64,000 nucleotides of DNA from an uncultured Stenotrophomonas sp. (GTDB taxonomy: Bacteria; Pseudomonadota; Gammaproteobacteria; Xanthomonadales; Xanthomonadaceae), in contig FLTS01000001.1 of assembly GCA_900078405.1 (NCBI GenBank), positions 434,001 through 498,000 of the forward strand. Reading direction: 5' to 3'. The notes below the pieces were generated by a model that saw only the letters and a program-made list of their open reading frames with translations, did no database searches and was not told the origin of the DNA. Shown in pieces: positions 38,279 to 48,340 of the stretch. Position numbers and translations under genes: made by a program. Numbering within the stretch: position 1 is the stretch's first letter; each line of letters opens with the position of its first letter.

Positions 38279-40297
38279 ATGCAACTAGCCGCCGCCAGTC
38301 GTGAAGCCCTGAGCGAGGGCGGCGTGCTCGCCGCGCAGCTCGATGCCTTCACCCCGCGCCCGGCGCAACTGCGGCTGGCCGAAGCGATCGCCGACGCCCT
38401 GCAGCAGCGCGACGTGCTGCTGGCCGAGGCCGGCACCGGCACCGGCAAGACCTTCGCCTACCTGGTGCCGGCGCTGCTGTCCGGGCTGAAGACCATCGTC
38501 AGCACCGGCACCCGTGCCCTGCAGGACCAGCTCTACCACCGCGACCTGCCGCGGGTGCGCGCCGCGCTCGGCGTCGGCCTGCGCAGCGCCTTGCTGAAGG
38601 GGCGGGCGAATTACCTGTGCCGCTACCGGCTGGACCAGGCGCGCGGCGAACCGCGTTTCCATTCCCCCGAGCAGGCCGCACAGTTCCAGCGCATCGTCGC
38701 CTGGAGCGGGCGCACCCGATACGGCGACATCGCCGAACTGGATGGCTTGGCCGACGACTCGCCGCTGCTGCCGATGGTCACTTCGACCGTGGACAACTGC
38801 CTCGGCAGCGATTGCCCGTTCTGGAGCGACTGCTTCGTGGTGCAGGCGCGGCAGCGCGCGCAGGAAGCCGACCTCGTCGTGGTCAACCACCACCTGCTGC
38901 TGGCTGACCTGGCGCTCAAGCAGGAGGGCTTCGGCGAGATCCTGCCCGGCGCACAGGCGTTCGTCATCGACGAGGCGCACCAACTGCCGGAGCTGGCCGC
39001 CAACTTCTTCGGCGAAGGCTTCGGCATGCGTCCGTGGCAGGAACTGGCGCGCGACTGCCTGAGCGAGTGCCGCAGCGTGGCCGGTGCGCAGGCGGCATTG
39101 CAGCAGCCTGCGGCCACGCTGGAACTGGCTTTGCGCGAGCTGCGCGCGGCGATGGAACAACTGCCGCCGCGTGGCACGCAATGGCGCGCGCTGGCGCTGC
39201 CGGCGGTGGCCGATGGCTTCGACGCGCTGTCGGCGGCGCTGATGCAGCTGCGCGACGCGCTGGCCGGCGTGCGCGAGGCCTCGCCGGGGCTGGATGCCTG
39301 CCATGCGCGGGCGCGCGAAGGCGTATCGCGGCTGGAGCGTTGGCTGGGTGAAGGGCAGGGAACCGGGTACGGGGAACAGGGAATGGAAGCGGCGGACTGG
39401 CTGTTGTCCGACGACGCGTCATTCCCGGTTTCCGGCTCCGCGTTCCCTGAAGTCCTCTGGTACGAACTGACCCCGCGCGGCTTCCGCTGCCAGCGCACGC
39501 CGCTGGACGTATCCGGTCCGCTGCGCGAGCACCGCCAGCGCTCGCAGGCGGCGTGGGTGTTCACCTCGGCCACGCTCACCGTCGATGGCGACTTCGGCCA
39601 CCTCGCCGCGCGGCTGGGGCTGGACGACCCGGACACGCTGGTCCAGCCCAGCCCGTTCGACTGGCAGCGGCAGGCGTTGTGCTACCTGCCGCAGCACCTG
39701 CCCGACCCGGCATCGCGCGGCTTCGGCGCGGCGCTGATCGCCACCCTGCGGCCAGTACTGGAAGCCTCGCAGGGCCGCGCCTTCCTGCTGTTCGCCTCGC
39801 ACCGCGCGTTGCGGGAAGCTGCCGAGGCCTTGCGTGGCGGCCCGTGGCCGCTGTTCGTGCAGGGCGAAGCGCCGCGCGCCAGCCTGCTGCAGCGCTTCCG
39901 CGAGTCGGGCAATGGCGTGCTGCTCGGTTCGGCCAGTTTCCGCGAAGGTGTGGACGTGGCCGGCGACGCGCTGAGCGTGGTGGTGATCGACAAGCTGCCG
40001 TTCGCCGCGCCGGACGATCCGGTATACGAAGCACGGCTGGACGCCATCCGTCGCGCCGGCGGCAATCCGTTCCGCGACGAACAACTGCCGCAGGCGGTGA
40101 TCGCGCTGAAGCAGGGCGTGGGCCGGCTGATCCGCAGCGAGAGCGACCGCGGCGTGCTGGTGCTGTGCGATCCGCGCCTGCTCAGCCGCGGCTACGGCCG
40201 CGTGTTCCTCGACTCGCTGCCGCCGTTCCGGCGCACCCGCGAACTGGCCGATGTGCGCGCGTTCTTCAACGCCGCTCTCCCTTCGGGAGATGAGTGA
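38279..40297 (+). CDS. yoaA: DinG/YoaA-family 5'-3' DNA helicase with Fe-S cluster
   Basis: 672 residues. Walker A is EAGTGTGKT (near 50-58). The four iron-sulfur cysteines are in NYLCRYRL and CLGSDCPFWSDC, DEAH is in VIDEAHQLPE, the SAT motif in FTSATL, and motif VI in QGVGRLIRSESDRG. YoaA acts with HolC in repair of stalled forks; DinG removes R-loops. In the segment 39353-39447 the protein carries low-complexity sequence (GEGQGTGYGEQGMEAA, then SFPVSGSAFPE) encoded by an ATTCCCG-type inverted repeat kept in frame. ATG 38279 follows a similar repeat directly. Confidence 0.9.
   Translation: MQLAAASREALSEGGVLAAQLDAFTPRPAQLRLAEAIADALQQRDVLLAEAGTGTGKTFAYLVPALLSGLKTIVSTGTRALQDQLYHRDLPRVRAALGVGLRSALLKGRANYLCRYRLDQARGEPRFHSPEQAAQFQRIVAWSGRTRYGDIAELDGLADDSPLLPMVTSTVDNCLGSDCPFWSDCFVVQARQRAQEADLVVVNHHLLLADLALKQEGFGEILPGAQAFVIDEAHQLPELAANFFGEGFGMRPWQELARDCLSECRSVAGAQAALQQPAATLELALRELRAAMEQLPPRGTQWRALALPAVADGFDALSAALMQLRDALAGVREASPGLDACHARAREGVSRLERWLGEGQGTGYGEQGMEAADWLLSDDASFPVSGSAFPEVLWYELTPRGFRCQRTPLDVSGPLREHRQRSQAAWVFTSATLTVDGDFGHLAARLGLDDPDTLVQPSPFDWQRQALCYLPQHLPDPASRGFGAALIATLRPVLEASQGRAFLLFASHRALREAAEALRGGPWPLFVQGEAPRASLLQRFRESGNGVLLGSASFREGVDVAGDALSVVVIDKLPFAAPDDPVYEARLDAIRRAGGNPFRDEQLPQAVIALKQGVGRLIRSESDRGVLVLCDPRLLSRGYGRVFLDSLPPFRRTRELADVRAFFNAALPSGDE
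39353..39447. repeat. ATTCCCG-type inverted repeat inside the YoaA-like gene
   Basis: GGGCAGGGAACCGGG and GGGGAACAGGGAATGG on the left face CATTCCCGGTTTCCGG and GCGTTCCC on the right, so the two arrays are roughly reverse complements around 36-40 bases. No stop codon arises and the frame is kept. Confidence 0.6.
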
Positions 40298-40306
40298 AGG
40301 TGTCGG

Positions 40307-40372
40307 CGCAGGTCGGGGCTACATCCCCGACGCCGAGTGTCCGTAATGTCGGGGATATAGCCCCGACCTGCG
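40307..40372. repeat. Large GTCGGGG-type palindrome
   Basis: CGCAGGTCGGGGCTA (40307-40321) pairs with 40358-40372, and ATCCCCGAC (40323-40331) with 40349-40357, leaving a 17-base loop. The outer stem ends in CGTTTGTT, so it could act as terminator of the helicase gene. The same sequence family (GTCGGGG..CCCCGACCTG) occurs at 49761-49780. Confidence 0.75.
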
Positions 40373-40442
40373 TTTGTTCCCGCGAGGGAGGAGTGCAGGC
40401 AGGGTGCTACCCTTGTGCCCTGTTTTTCCCGCATTGCGCCCG

Positions 40443-41147
40443 ATGAAACTGCTCGCCCTCGAAACCGCCACCGAAGCCTGCTCCGTCGCCCTGTATGTCG
40501 ATGGGCAGGTGCTGGAACGCTTCGAGGTGGCGCCGCGCCGGCATGCCGAACTGACGCTGCCGTGGGCCGAGGCATTGCTGGCCGAGGCCGGCATCGTCCG
40601 CGCGCAGCTGGACGCCATCGCCCTCGGCCGTGGCCCCGGTGCCTTCACCGGCGTGCGCCTGGCCATCGCCATCGCCCAGGGCATCGCGCTGGCGCTGGAT
40701 CGCCCCTTGCTGCCGGTATCCACCCTGCAGACGTTGGCGATGCAGGCACCGGATGACGCCACGCAGGTGCTGGCCTGCATCGATGCGCGCATGGGCGAGG
40801 TCTATGCCGCGCGCTGCCTGCGCGCTGCCGACGGCCTGATGCAGGTACAGGGCAGTGAAGTGGTGGTCGCCCCGGATGCGCTGCAACTGCCCGATGACGG
40901 CGGCCGCTGGGCCGGCGTGGGCACCGGCTTCGCCGCTGCCGAGGGCCTGCTCGCCGATCGCCTGCAGGCGCGTCTGTCCTCGGTCGATGCACAGGCGTTG
41001 CCACGCGCATCGGGCGTGCTGAAGATCGCCGTGCCGGCTTTCGCCCGTGGCGAAGGCATCGCCCCGGAACTGGTGCAGCCGGCCTACCTGCGCGACAACG
41101 TGGCGCTGACGCTGGTGGAGCAGCAGGCGCTGCGCGCTTCGCGCTGA
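40443..41147 (+). CDS. tsaB: tRNA t6A modification protein TsaB
   Basis: A 234-residue ASKHA-fold protein. The family N-terminus is LLALETATEACSVAL, with RHAELTLPW and the conserved GRGPGAFTGVRL segment. It is the non-catalytic partner of TsaD in making threonylcarbamoyladenosine at position 37 of ANN-decoding tRNAs, including the tRNA-Lys of this window. It stands alone between two palindromic repeats. Confidence 0.95.
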   Translation: MKLLALETATEACSVALYVDGQVLERFEVAPRRHAELTLPWAEALLAEAGIVRAQLDAIALGRGPGAFTGVRLAIAIAQGIALALDRPLLPVSTLQTLAMQAPDDATQVLACIDARMGEVYAARCLRAADGLMQVQGSEVVVAPDALQLPDDGGRWAGVGTGFAAAEGLLADRLQARLSSVDAQALPRASGVLKIAVPAFARGEGIAPELVQPAYLRDNVALTLVEQQALRASR

Positions 41148-41167
41148 CCGAATTCCTTGCAGGAGCG

Positions 41168-41242
41168 ATTGTAGGAGCGACGTCAGTCGCGACGGAGCTT
41201 TCGCGATACCGCCCCGGTCGCGACTGACGTCGCTCCTACAAT
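41168..41242. repeat. GTAG-type palindromic repeat pair (GTAGGAGCGACG family)
   Basis: The arms 41168-41193 and 41217-41242 are perfect 26-bp reverse complements with GTAGGAGCGACG at the outer side of each. It fills the gap between the convergent tsaB and SGNH hydrolase genes and could end both transcripts. Relatives are at 42204-42274 and 62254-62319. Confidence 0.85.
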
Positions 41243-41251
41243 GATGCAGGC

Positions 41252-42088
41252 TTATTGGTTGCCGGAATCCAGTGCCGTGCCGAGGTACTCGACCATCGTG
41301 CCGTCGTAGTGGATGCCCTGTGGCGTATCCGGTCGCGGTGCCGCCGCATCGGCCTCGCGCAATTCGGCGTGCAACCCGCTGCTCGTCGTGTAGACCGGTG
41401 CGGCAACGTCAAAACCCTGCGCGGGAATCGCACCGAACAGTGTGCGATACAGCTGGATGGCATCCAGCAGGGTCAGCGCCGGGCCGGGGTGCATGCCATC
41501 GGCGTGGTACCACGCAAGCGCCGGTGCTTCGCCGGAAAGCCGGCGCAGGCTCCCGGAAATCTCGACGTAGGCAATGCCGGCCCGTTCCGCCGCCGCGCCT
41601 TCTTTCCCGACCAGTTCGGCCGAGGCGCGCGGGTGCGCCTGATAGCTGCCCAGCAGCACCACCTTGGCGCCGGCAGCGCGGCCGGCCTGCGCTAGGGCCT
41701 GTATCGCCCGCTCGGACCGGATGCAGGCATCTTCCGTGGGCATGCACAGCAGGTCGCCGCCGCGCTCCTGCAGCACGAGCACCGCCGGCTTGTAGTCGGC
41801 CAGCGCCCGTTGCACCGAGCCGTCGACAACGCGCTGGTCGAGCGTCGCACCTCCTTCGACGATCATCGCGGCGTGGACGGCATGCCCATTGGCATTGGCC
41901 ATCGCGGCGAACGTGGCGGGCAGGTTGCCGACATAGGTCAGGCTGTTGCCGACGAACAGGACGCGCTGCGGCGATGCCGGCCCGGTCGCGTCGGCGAAAG
42001 CCGCCATGCATGGCAGCAACAGCAGGGACAGCAGGGACAGCAGGGACAGCAGGGACAGCAGGGACAGCAGCAGGATCCATCGGCGCAT
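41252..42088 (-). CDS. Secreted SGNH/GDSL-like hydrolase
   Basis: 278 residues. The signal peptide has an unusually regular core LLSLLSLLSLLSLLSLLLL made by a 9-bp tandem repeat. The mature part has the GNS block I motif (VLFVGNSLTYVGN), an Asn/Gly block, and a late Asp-x-x-His (YHADGMHPG) giving the catalytic Asp and His of SGNH esterases. These enzymes deacylate lipids, sugars or peptidoglycan; the substrate here is unknown. It is followed by a repeat pair and then convergent tsaB. Confidence 0.8.
   Translation of the reverse strand: MRRWILLLSLLSLLSLLSLLSLLLLPCMAAFADATGPASPQRVLFVGNSLTYVGNLPATFAAMANANGHAVHAAMIVEGGATLDQRVVDGSVQRALADYKPAVLVLQERGGDLLCMPTEDACIRSERAIQALAQAGRAAGAKVVLLGSYQAHPRASAELVGKEGAAAERAGIAYVEISGSLRRLSGEAPALAWYHADGMHPGPALTLLDAIQLYRTLFGAIPAQGFDVAAPVYTTSSGLHAELREADAAAPRPDTPQGIHYDGTMVEYLGTALDSGNQ
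42021..42065. repeat. 9-bp tandem repeat in a signal peptide
   Basis: AGCAGGGAC is repeated exactly five times (42021-42065), encoding LLS/SLL units on the minus strand within the signal peptide core of the SGNH hydrolase. The unit is a multiple of three, so copy-number change would lengthen or shorten the hydrophobic core without a frameshift. Confidence 0.95.
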
Positions 42089-42117
42089 GCGCTTCCACTT
42101 GTCTGGCGTGTGCTGCT

Positions 42118-42178
42118 GTGACCGGTCTACCAGTCAATGGTTCCGCGGATGACAGCCAGCGCCTGCCCGCCGGTCCAG
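42118..42178 (-). pseudogene. Duplicated 3' end of phzF
   Basis: About 61 bases closely match 42295-42355, the 3' end of the broken phzF copy, at an offset of 177. This remnant keeps the expected ending (codons for TIDW then TAG), whereas the full copy has CAG in place of that TAG and reads on. A GTAG-type repeat pair lies between the two copies. Confidence 0.8.
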
Positions 42179-42203
42179 CAATGCGTGCTGACGCAGAAGC
42201 ACT

Positions 42204-42274
42204 GTAGGAGCGATGCAAGTCGCGACCGAGGCTTTCCCGGTACCGCCAAAGGTCGCGACTCGCGTCGCTCCTAC
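42204..42274. repeat. GTAG-type palindromic repeat pair (GTAGGAGCGA family)
   Basis: GTAGGAGCGATGCAAGTCGC (from 42204) faces its near-perfect reverse complement ending CGTCGCTCCTAC at 42274, with about 23 bases between. The right end CTAC supplies the stop codon of the phzF copy (42273-42271). Confidence 0.8.
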
Positions 42275-43285
42275 ATCAATGCGTTTGATCGGTCGTGACC
42301 GGCCTGCCAGTCAATGGTTCCGCGGATGACGGTCTGCACCTGCCCGCCGGACCAGACTTCGCCCTGTTCGTCGATGCGCAGTTGCAGCAGCGCATCGTGG
42401 CCGACCTCGCGGCCCTGGCTGGCGGTGTAGCGCTTGCCGCTGCCGGGCAGGGCGTTGCGTTCGTCCAGCCATGCGGCGAGCACGGCATTGGCCGCGCCGG
42501 AGGCGGCGTCCTCGAAACGGCGACCATTGCCGACGAAGGCGCGCACGGCCATGTCATGAGGTTGGCCGTGTGCGCGGGCGTAGGCGAACACGCCCATCGC
42601 GCCGGTGGTCTCGGCCAGCGTGGCAATGGCGTCCCAGTCCGGGACCAGCGTGCGCAGCGCGACCTCGTCGGCCAGTTCCACCAGCCACCAGCGGCGGCCG
42701 CCGTCCATCAGCACCGGCGGCAGTGCGCCCAGCGCCCAGCCGGCGATGGCTGGACGCAGGCGGGTGTCGTCAGCTTCCACGATTTCCGCCACGGAGGCGC
42801 GCGGGGTACGGATGGCGATGCTGCGCACGCCGTGGGTTTCATCCACGCGCAGCGGCAATTGCCCGGCGATGCCGTCCTGCACCAGCAGGCCACCGACCGG
42901 CACGGCCAGCCCGCATTCGAGCGCCGCGTGGGCGCTGCCGACGCTGGGATGGCCGGCGAACGGCACTTCCTTCTGCGGCGCGAACATGCGGATGCGGTAG
43001 CTGCTGCCGGGCGCGGTAGGGGCGAAGATGAAGGTGGTTTCCGGCAGCCGGGTCCAGCGGGCAATGGCCTGCATGGCGGCATCGTCCAGGCCTTCGGCGT
43101 CGAGCAGCAGGCCTACTGCGGCAACCCGCTGGCCGTGGTGCTCGACGCCCAGGGCCTGAGCGCCGCGCAGATGCAGCGCATTGCGCGGCGCTCAGGCCCT
43201 GGGCGTCGAGCACCACGGCCAGCGGGTTGCCGGTACCGGGGCGCGGGGCGAAGACGTCCAGTTGCAGGAAGCGGCGGGTGGTCAT
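42271..43285 (-). pseudogene. phzF paralogue 1, broken by an inverted insertion
   Basis: PhzF-like isomerase/epimerase fold. The start (ATG 43285: TTRRFLQLDVFAPRPGTGNPLAVVLDA) is normal. The sequence then folds back: 43119-43232 contains a perfect 51-bp inverted repeat, part of which reads as PhzF (YCGNPLAVVLDAQGLSAAQ) on the opposite strand. PhzF resumes in another frame near 43110 (DAEGLDDAAMQAIARW) and continues through FAGHPSVG and SGAANAVLAA. The natural end TIDW is followed by 11 extra codons, because the stop is CAG here, until TAG inside a palindromic repeat. It follows paralogue 2 by 25 bp, as in an operon. Confidence 0.85.
43119..43232. repeat. Perfect 51-bp inverted repeat
   Basis: Positions 43119-43169 are the exact reverse complement of 43182-43232, with a 12-base spacer GATGCAGCGCAT. 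Both arms encode the GNPLAVVLDAQGLSAA segment of PhzF, one on each strand. This is far longer than the regulatory palindromes of the window and has no GTAG end. Confidence 0.97.
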
Positions 43286-43310
43286 GCGTTGTTTCCGTAA
43301 TGGGTAGGGG

Positions 43311-44168
43311 TTACCAGTCGATGTGGCCGTCGATCACCGGCTGCACTTCGCCGCCGATCCAGACGTGGCCTTCCTCGTCGACCTGCACGTGGACCTCGCC
43401 GTTGCGGCCGCGCTCGCGGCCCTGGCTGGCGCGGTACTGCTGCCCCGGCGCGAGCCGGCCCTGTTCCAGCAGGTGCGCGGCGACCAGCGCGTTGGCGCTG
43501 CCGGTCACCGGGTCCTCGTTGATGCCGACGCCGGGGGCGAAGGCGCGCACCACATATTGGTAGCCGACGTCCGGGCGCGCGGCGGCGGCGAACACGGCGA
43601 GTTTGCCGCCGGCGGGCAGGGCGGCGATGGCCGCAAGCTCCGGCGTGTAACGGCGCAGCGCGGTTTCGTCGGCCGCTTCCAGCAGCCACCAGTCCGGGCC
43701 GTTGTTCCACAGCCGTGCCTGCGATGCCGGGTGGGCCAGCGCGACCAGGCCGGGCGGCAGTTCCGGCGCGGCGGTTTCGCGCTGCTGCGCCAGCGGGCTG
43801 CGCACGTGCAGCAGGCGGAAGCGGCCGCCGCCCTGCACCCGCACCGGCAGCAGGCCGGCGGTGCATTGCTGCACCAGTTGGCCGTCAACCGGCGTGGCCA
43901 GGCCCAGCTCCACCGCCGCCCACGCCGCGCCGACGCTGGGATGGCCGGCGAACGGCAGTTCCATCGTCGGGGTGAAGATGCGGATGCGGTAGTCGGCGCC
44001 ATCTTCCGGTGGCAGGAAGAACACCGTCTCGGACAGGTCCAGCCACGCGGCGATGGCCTGCATGGCGGCGGCGTCCAGCCCTTCGGCATCGGCGATCACG
44101 GCCAGCGGGTTGCCGGTGCCGGGACGGGCGGCGAAGACGTCCAGTTGCAGGAAACGGCGTTGGCTCAT
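43311..44168 (-). CDS. PhzF-family isomerase/epimerase, paralogue 2 (intact)
   Basis: 285 residues, normal for the family. The N-terminal half has LDVFAARPGTGNPLAVIADA and the conserved LSETVF glutamate; the second half starts around FAGHPSVGAAWA, and EDPVTGSANALVA mirrors the first repeat. Only PhzF itself (phenazine) and a few epimerases have known reactions, so the function is open. ATG 44168 lacks a good ribosome site. It heads a two-gene unit with the broken paralogue and is divergent from lysAC. Confidence 0.88.
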   Translation of the reverse strand: MSQRRFLQLDVFAARPGTGNPLAVIADAEGLDAAAMQAIAAWLDLSETVFFLPPEDGADYRIRIFTPTMELPFAGHPSVGAAWAAVELGLATPVDGQLVQQCTAGLLPVRVQGGGRFRLLHVRSPLAQQRETAAPELPPGLVALAHPASQARLWNNGPDWWLLEAADETALRRYTPELAAIAALPAGGKLAVFAAAARPDVGYQYVVRAFAPGVGINEDPVTGSANALVAAHLLEQGRLAPGQQYRASQGRERGRNGEVHVQVDEEGHVWIGGEVQPVIDGHIDW

Positions 44169-44255
44169 GGCGTTGGCGTGCTGTGGGGGGAGGGCAAGCA
44201 TAGCCGGCCACCGTCGCACGCTGAAATCGCCGCCGCCGCAGGGCCGGGCTTGGCA

Positions 44256-44261
44256 TAGAAT
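44256..44261 (+). promoter_or_regulatory. Probable -10 box of lysAC
   Basis: TAGAAT in TTGGCATAGAATCGG lies 53 bp before the lysAC start, in the 145-bp divergent gap to phzF. The same TAGAAT form stands before tRNA-Lys and yebC. The leader is too short for a lysine riboswitch and none is seen. Confidence 0.45.
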
Positions 44262-44313
44262 CGGTGGTTCCGCCCGCTTGCCGGGTCTTTCCCCACTGTG
44301 AATCCCCACGCCA

Positions 44314-46920
44314 ATGTCCGTTTCCCCCCTCGTCGATCGCTGGATCGTCCTGAAGTTCGGTGGCACCTCGGTGTCGCGTCGTCATCGTTGGAACACGATC
44401 GGGGAACTGGCGAAAAAACGTGCGGACGAAACCGGCGGCCGGGTGCTGGTGGTGGTGTCCGCATTGTCGGGCGTGACCAACGAGCTGACCGCCATCGCCG
44501 ATGGCGCCGCCGACAGCCGTGAGCGGGTGGCCGCGCTGGTTGCCCGCCATAACGAATTCCTTGCCGAACTGGAGTTGGGCACCGAAGTGCTGGCCGAGCG
44601 GCTGGTGGCGTTGCAGGCGCTGCTGGACGACCCGCGCGCGGCCCGCCGCCCGCTGGACTGGCAGGCCGAGGTGCTGGGACAGGGCGAGCTGCTGTCCTCG
44701 ACCATCGGTGCCGCCTACCTGCGCAGCACCGGCCTGGATTTCGGCTGGATGGACGCGCGCGACTGGCTGAACGCGCTGCCGCCGGCGCCGAACCAGACCG
44801 AGTGGTCGCAGCGCCTGTCGGTGAACTGCCAGTGGCAGGGCGAGGCCGGTTTCAGGCAGCGCTTCTCGGCGCAGCCCGCGCGCATGCTGATCTCGCAGGG
44901 TTTCATCGCCCGTCACGGCGATGGCGGCACCGCCATCCTCGGCCGCGGCGGCTCGGACACCTCGGCGGCCTACTTCGGCGCACTGCTCGGCGCCAGCCGG
45001 GTGGAAATCTGGACCGACGTGCCGGGCATGTTCAGCGCCAACCCGAAGGACGTGCCGGACGCGCGCCTGCTGACCCGGCTGGACTATTACGAAGCGCAGG
45101 AAATCGCCACCACCGGCGCCAAGGTGCTGCACCCGCGCTCGATCAAGCCGTGCCGCGATGCCGGCGTGCCGATGGCGATCCTCGACACCGAGCGCTCGCA
45201 CCTGCCCGGCACCAGCATCGACGGCAGCGCCGAGCCGGTGCCGGGGGTCAAGGCCATCAGCCGCCGCAACGGCATCGTGCTGGTATCGATGGAAGGCATC
45301 GGCATGTGGCAGCAGGTCGGCTTCCTTGCCGACGTGTTCGGCCTGTTCCGCAAGCACGGCCTGTCGGTGGACCTGATCGGCTCGGCCGAAACCAACGTCA
45401 CCGTGTCGCTGGACCCGTCCGAGAATCTGGTCAGCACCGATGTGCTGGCGGCGCTGTCGGCCGACCTGTCGGAAATCTGCAAGGTCAAGGTGATCGTGCC
45501 GTGCGCGGCCATCACCCTGGTCGGGCGCGGCATGCGCTCGCTGCTGCACAAGCTCTCGGACGTGTGGGCCACGTTCGGCCAGGAGCGCGTGCACATGATT
45601 TCGCAGTCGTCCAACGACCTGAACCTGACTTTCGTGATCGACGAGGCCGACGCCGACGGGCTGCTGCCGATCCTGCACGACGAGCTGATCGAAAGCGGCG
45701 CGATGCCGGTGTACGAGGAGCAGGTGTTCGGCCCGCGCTGGCGCGAGATCAACGGCACCATCCGTCCGCGGCCCGTGCCGTGGTGGCAGGCGCCATTGAA
45801 GCGGCAGCGGCTGCTGGAACTGGCCGCGCAGGGCACGCCGGCCTACGTCTACGACCTGCCCACGGTGCGCGAGCGCGCCCGCCAGCTGCAGGCGATCGGC
45901 GCCATCGATCGCCGTTTCTACGCGATCAAGGCCAACCCGCACCCGGCCATCCTGCGCACGCTGGCGGCGGAGGGTTTCGGCCTGGAGTGCGTGTCGCTGG
46001 GTGAGGTGGAGCACGTGTTCGCCGCTCTGCCGGACTTCGACCCGGCGCGGGTGCTGTTCACCCCGAGCTTCGCGCCGATCGGCGAATACGAGGCGGTGCT
46101 GGCGCGCGGTGCCAACGTCACCGTCGACAACGTCGAGTTGCTGCAGCACTGGCCGGAGGTGTTCCGCGGCCGCACGCTGTGGCTGCGCATCGACCTGGGC
46201 CACGGCGACGGCCACCACAAGAAGGTCAACACCGGCGGCAAGGACGCCAAGTTCGGCCTGTCGGCGCAGCGCGTGGATGAGTTCGTCGCCGCTGCGCGCG
46301 CGCTGGACATCCGCATCACCGGCATCCACGCCCACCTCGGCAGCGGCATCGAGAACAGCGGCCACTGGCAGCAGATGGTGGACGAGATGGCCGGCTTCGC
46401 GCGGCGTATCGGCAGCGTGGAAATCCTCGACATCGGCGGCGGCCTGCCGGTGCCGTACAGCGACGACGACGAGCCGTTCGACCTGGAGGCATGGGCCGCG
46501 GGCCTGGCCGAGATCAAGGCGGTGCACCCGGCGTTCCGGCTGGCGATCGAGCCGGGCCGCTTCATGGTGGCCGAGGCCGGCGTCCTGCTGGCGCGGGCCA
46601 CGCAGGTGGTGGAGAAGGACGGCGTGCGCCGCGTCGGCCTGGATGCGGGCATGAACGCGCTGCTGCGCCCGGCGCTGTACGACGCCTGGCACGACATCGC
46701 CAACCTGTCGCGGCTGGACGACGCGCGCGACGTGGATTTCAGCGTGGTCGGCCCGATCTGCGAATCCAGCGACGTGTTCGCGCAGCGGGTGAAATTGCCG
46801 TCCACCACCGCGCCGTCCGACGTGATGCTGATCGCCGATGCCGGTGCCTACGGCTACAGCATGGCCAGCTACTACAACCACCGCGCCTTGCCGCGCGAGG
46901 ACGTCATCGACGATGCGTGA
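44314..46920 (+). CDS. lysAC: Bifunctional aspartate kinase / diaminopimelate decarboxylase
   Basis: 868 residues joining the first and last steps of lysine synthesis. Residues 10-300 are aspartate kinase (KFGGTS at 14-19, GRGGSDTSAAYFGALL, then TTGAKVLHPRS). ACT domains follow to about 470 (VSMEGIGMWQQVGFLADVF, LVGRGMRSLLHK). The rest is a PLP decarboxylase with the cofactor lysine K539 in YAIKANPHP, the HLGSG motif and CESSDVF. Such fusions are known from Xanthomonas and Xylella. Lysine inhibition through the ACT region is expected by analogy. The C-terminal enzyme also supplies mDAP balance for the peptidoglycan made by murL-murD2 next door. Confidence 0.95.
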   Translation: MSVSPLVDRWIVLKFGGTSVSRRHRWNTIGELAKKRADETGGRVLVVVSALSGVTNELTAIADGAADSRERVAALVARHNEFLAELELGTEVLAERLVALQALLDDPRAARRPLDWQAEVLGQGELLSSTIGAAYLRSTGLDFGWMDARDWLNALPPAPNQTEWSQRLSVNCQWQGEAGFRQRFSAQPARMLISQGFIARHGDGGTAILGRGGSDTSAAYFGALLGASRVEIWTDVPGMFSANPKDVPDARLLTRLDYYEAQEIATTGAKVLHPRSIKPCRDAGVPMAILDTERSHLPGTSIDGSAEPVPGVKAISRRNGIVLVSMEGIGMWQQVGFLADVFGLFRKHGLSVDLIGSAETNVTVSLDPSENLVSTDVLAALSADLSEICKVKVIVPCAAITLVGRGMRSLLHKLSDVWATFGQERVHMISQSSNDLNLTFVIDEADADGLLPILHDELIESGAMPVYEEQVFGPRWREINGTIRPRPVPWWQAPLKRQRLLELAAQGTPAYVYDLPTVRERARQLQAIGAIDRRFYAIKANPHPAILRTLAAEGFGLECVSLGEVEHVFAALPDFDPARVLFTPSFAPIGEYEAVLARGANVTVDNVELLQHWPEVFRGRTLWLRIDLGHGDGHHKKVNTGGKDAKFGLSAQRVDEFVAAARALDIRITGIHAHLGSGIENSGHWQQMVDEMAGFARRIGSVEILDIGGGLPVPYSDDDEPFDLEAWAAGLAEIKAVHPAFRLAIEPGRFMVAEAGVLLARATQVVEKDGVRRVGLDAGMNALLRPALYDAWHDIANLSRLDDARDVDFSVVGPICESSDVFAQRVKLPSTTAPSDVMLIADAGAYGYSMASYYNHRALPREDVIDDA

Positions 46921-46987
46921 CGCCCGCTCCCTGCATGCTCCTTGCCGCCGCGCCTGCGCGCCGCGGTCCGCTTGATCCGGATACGCC

Positions 46988-48320
<1,333 letters not shown>

Positions 48321-48340
<20 letters not shown>

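Noticed and set aside
44169..44313. Lysine riboswitch before lysAC
   Set aside because: From the likely -10 only about 50 bases remain before the start, far too short for a lysine aptamer, and no conserved fold is visible.
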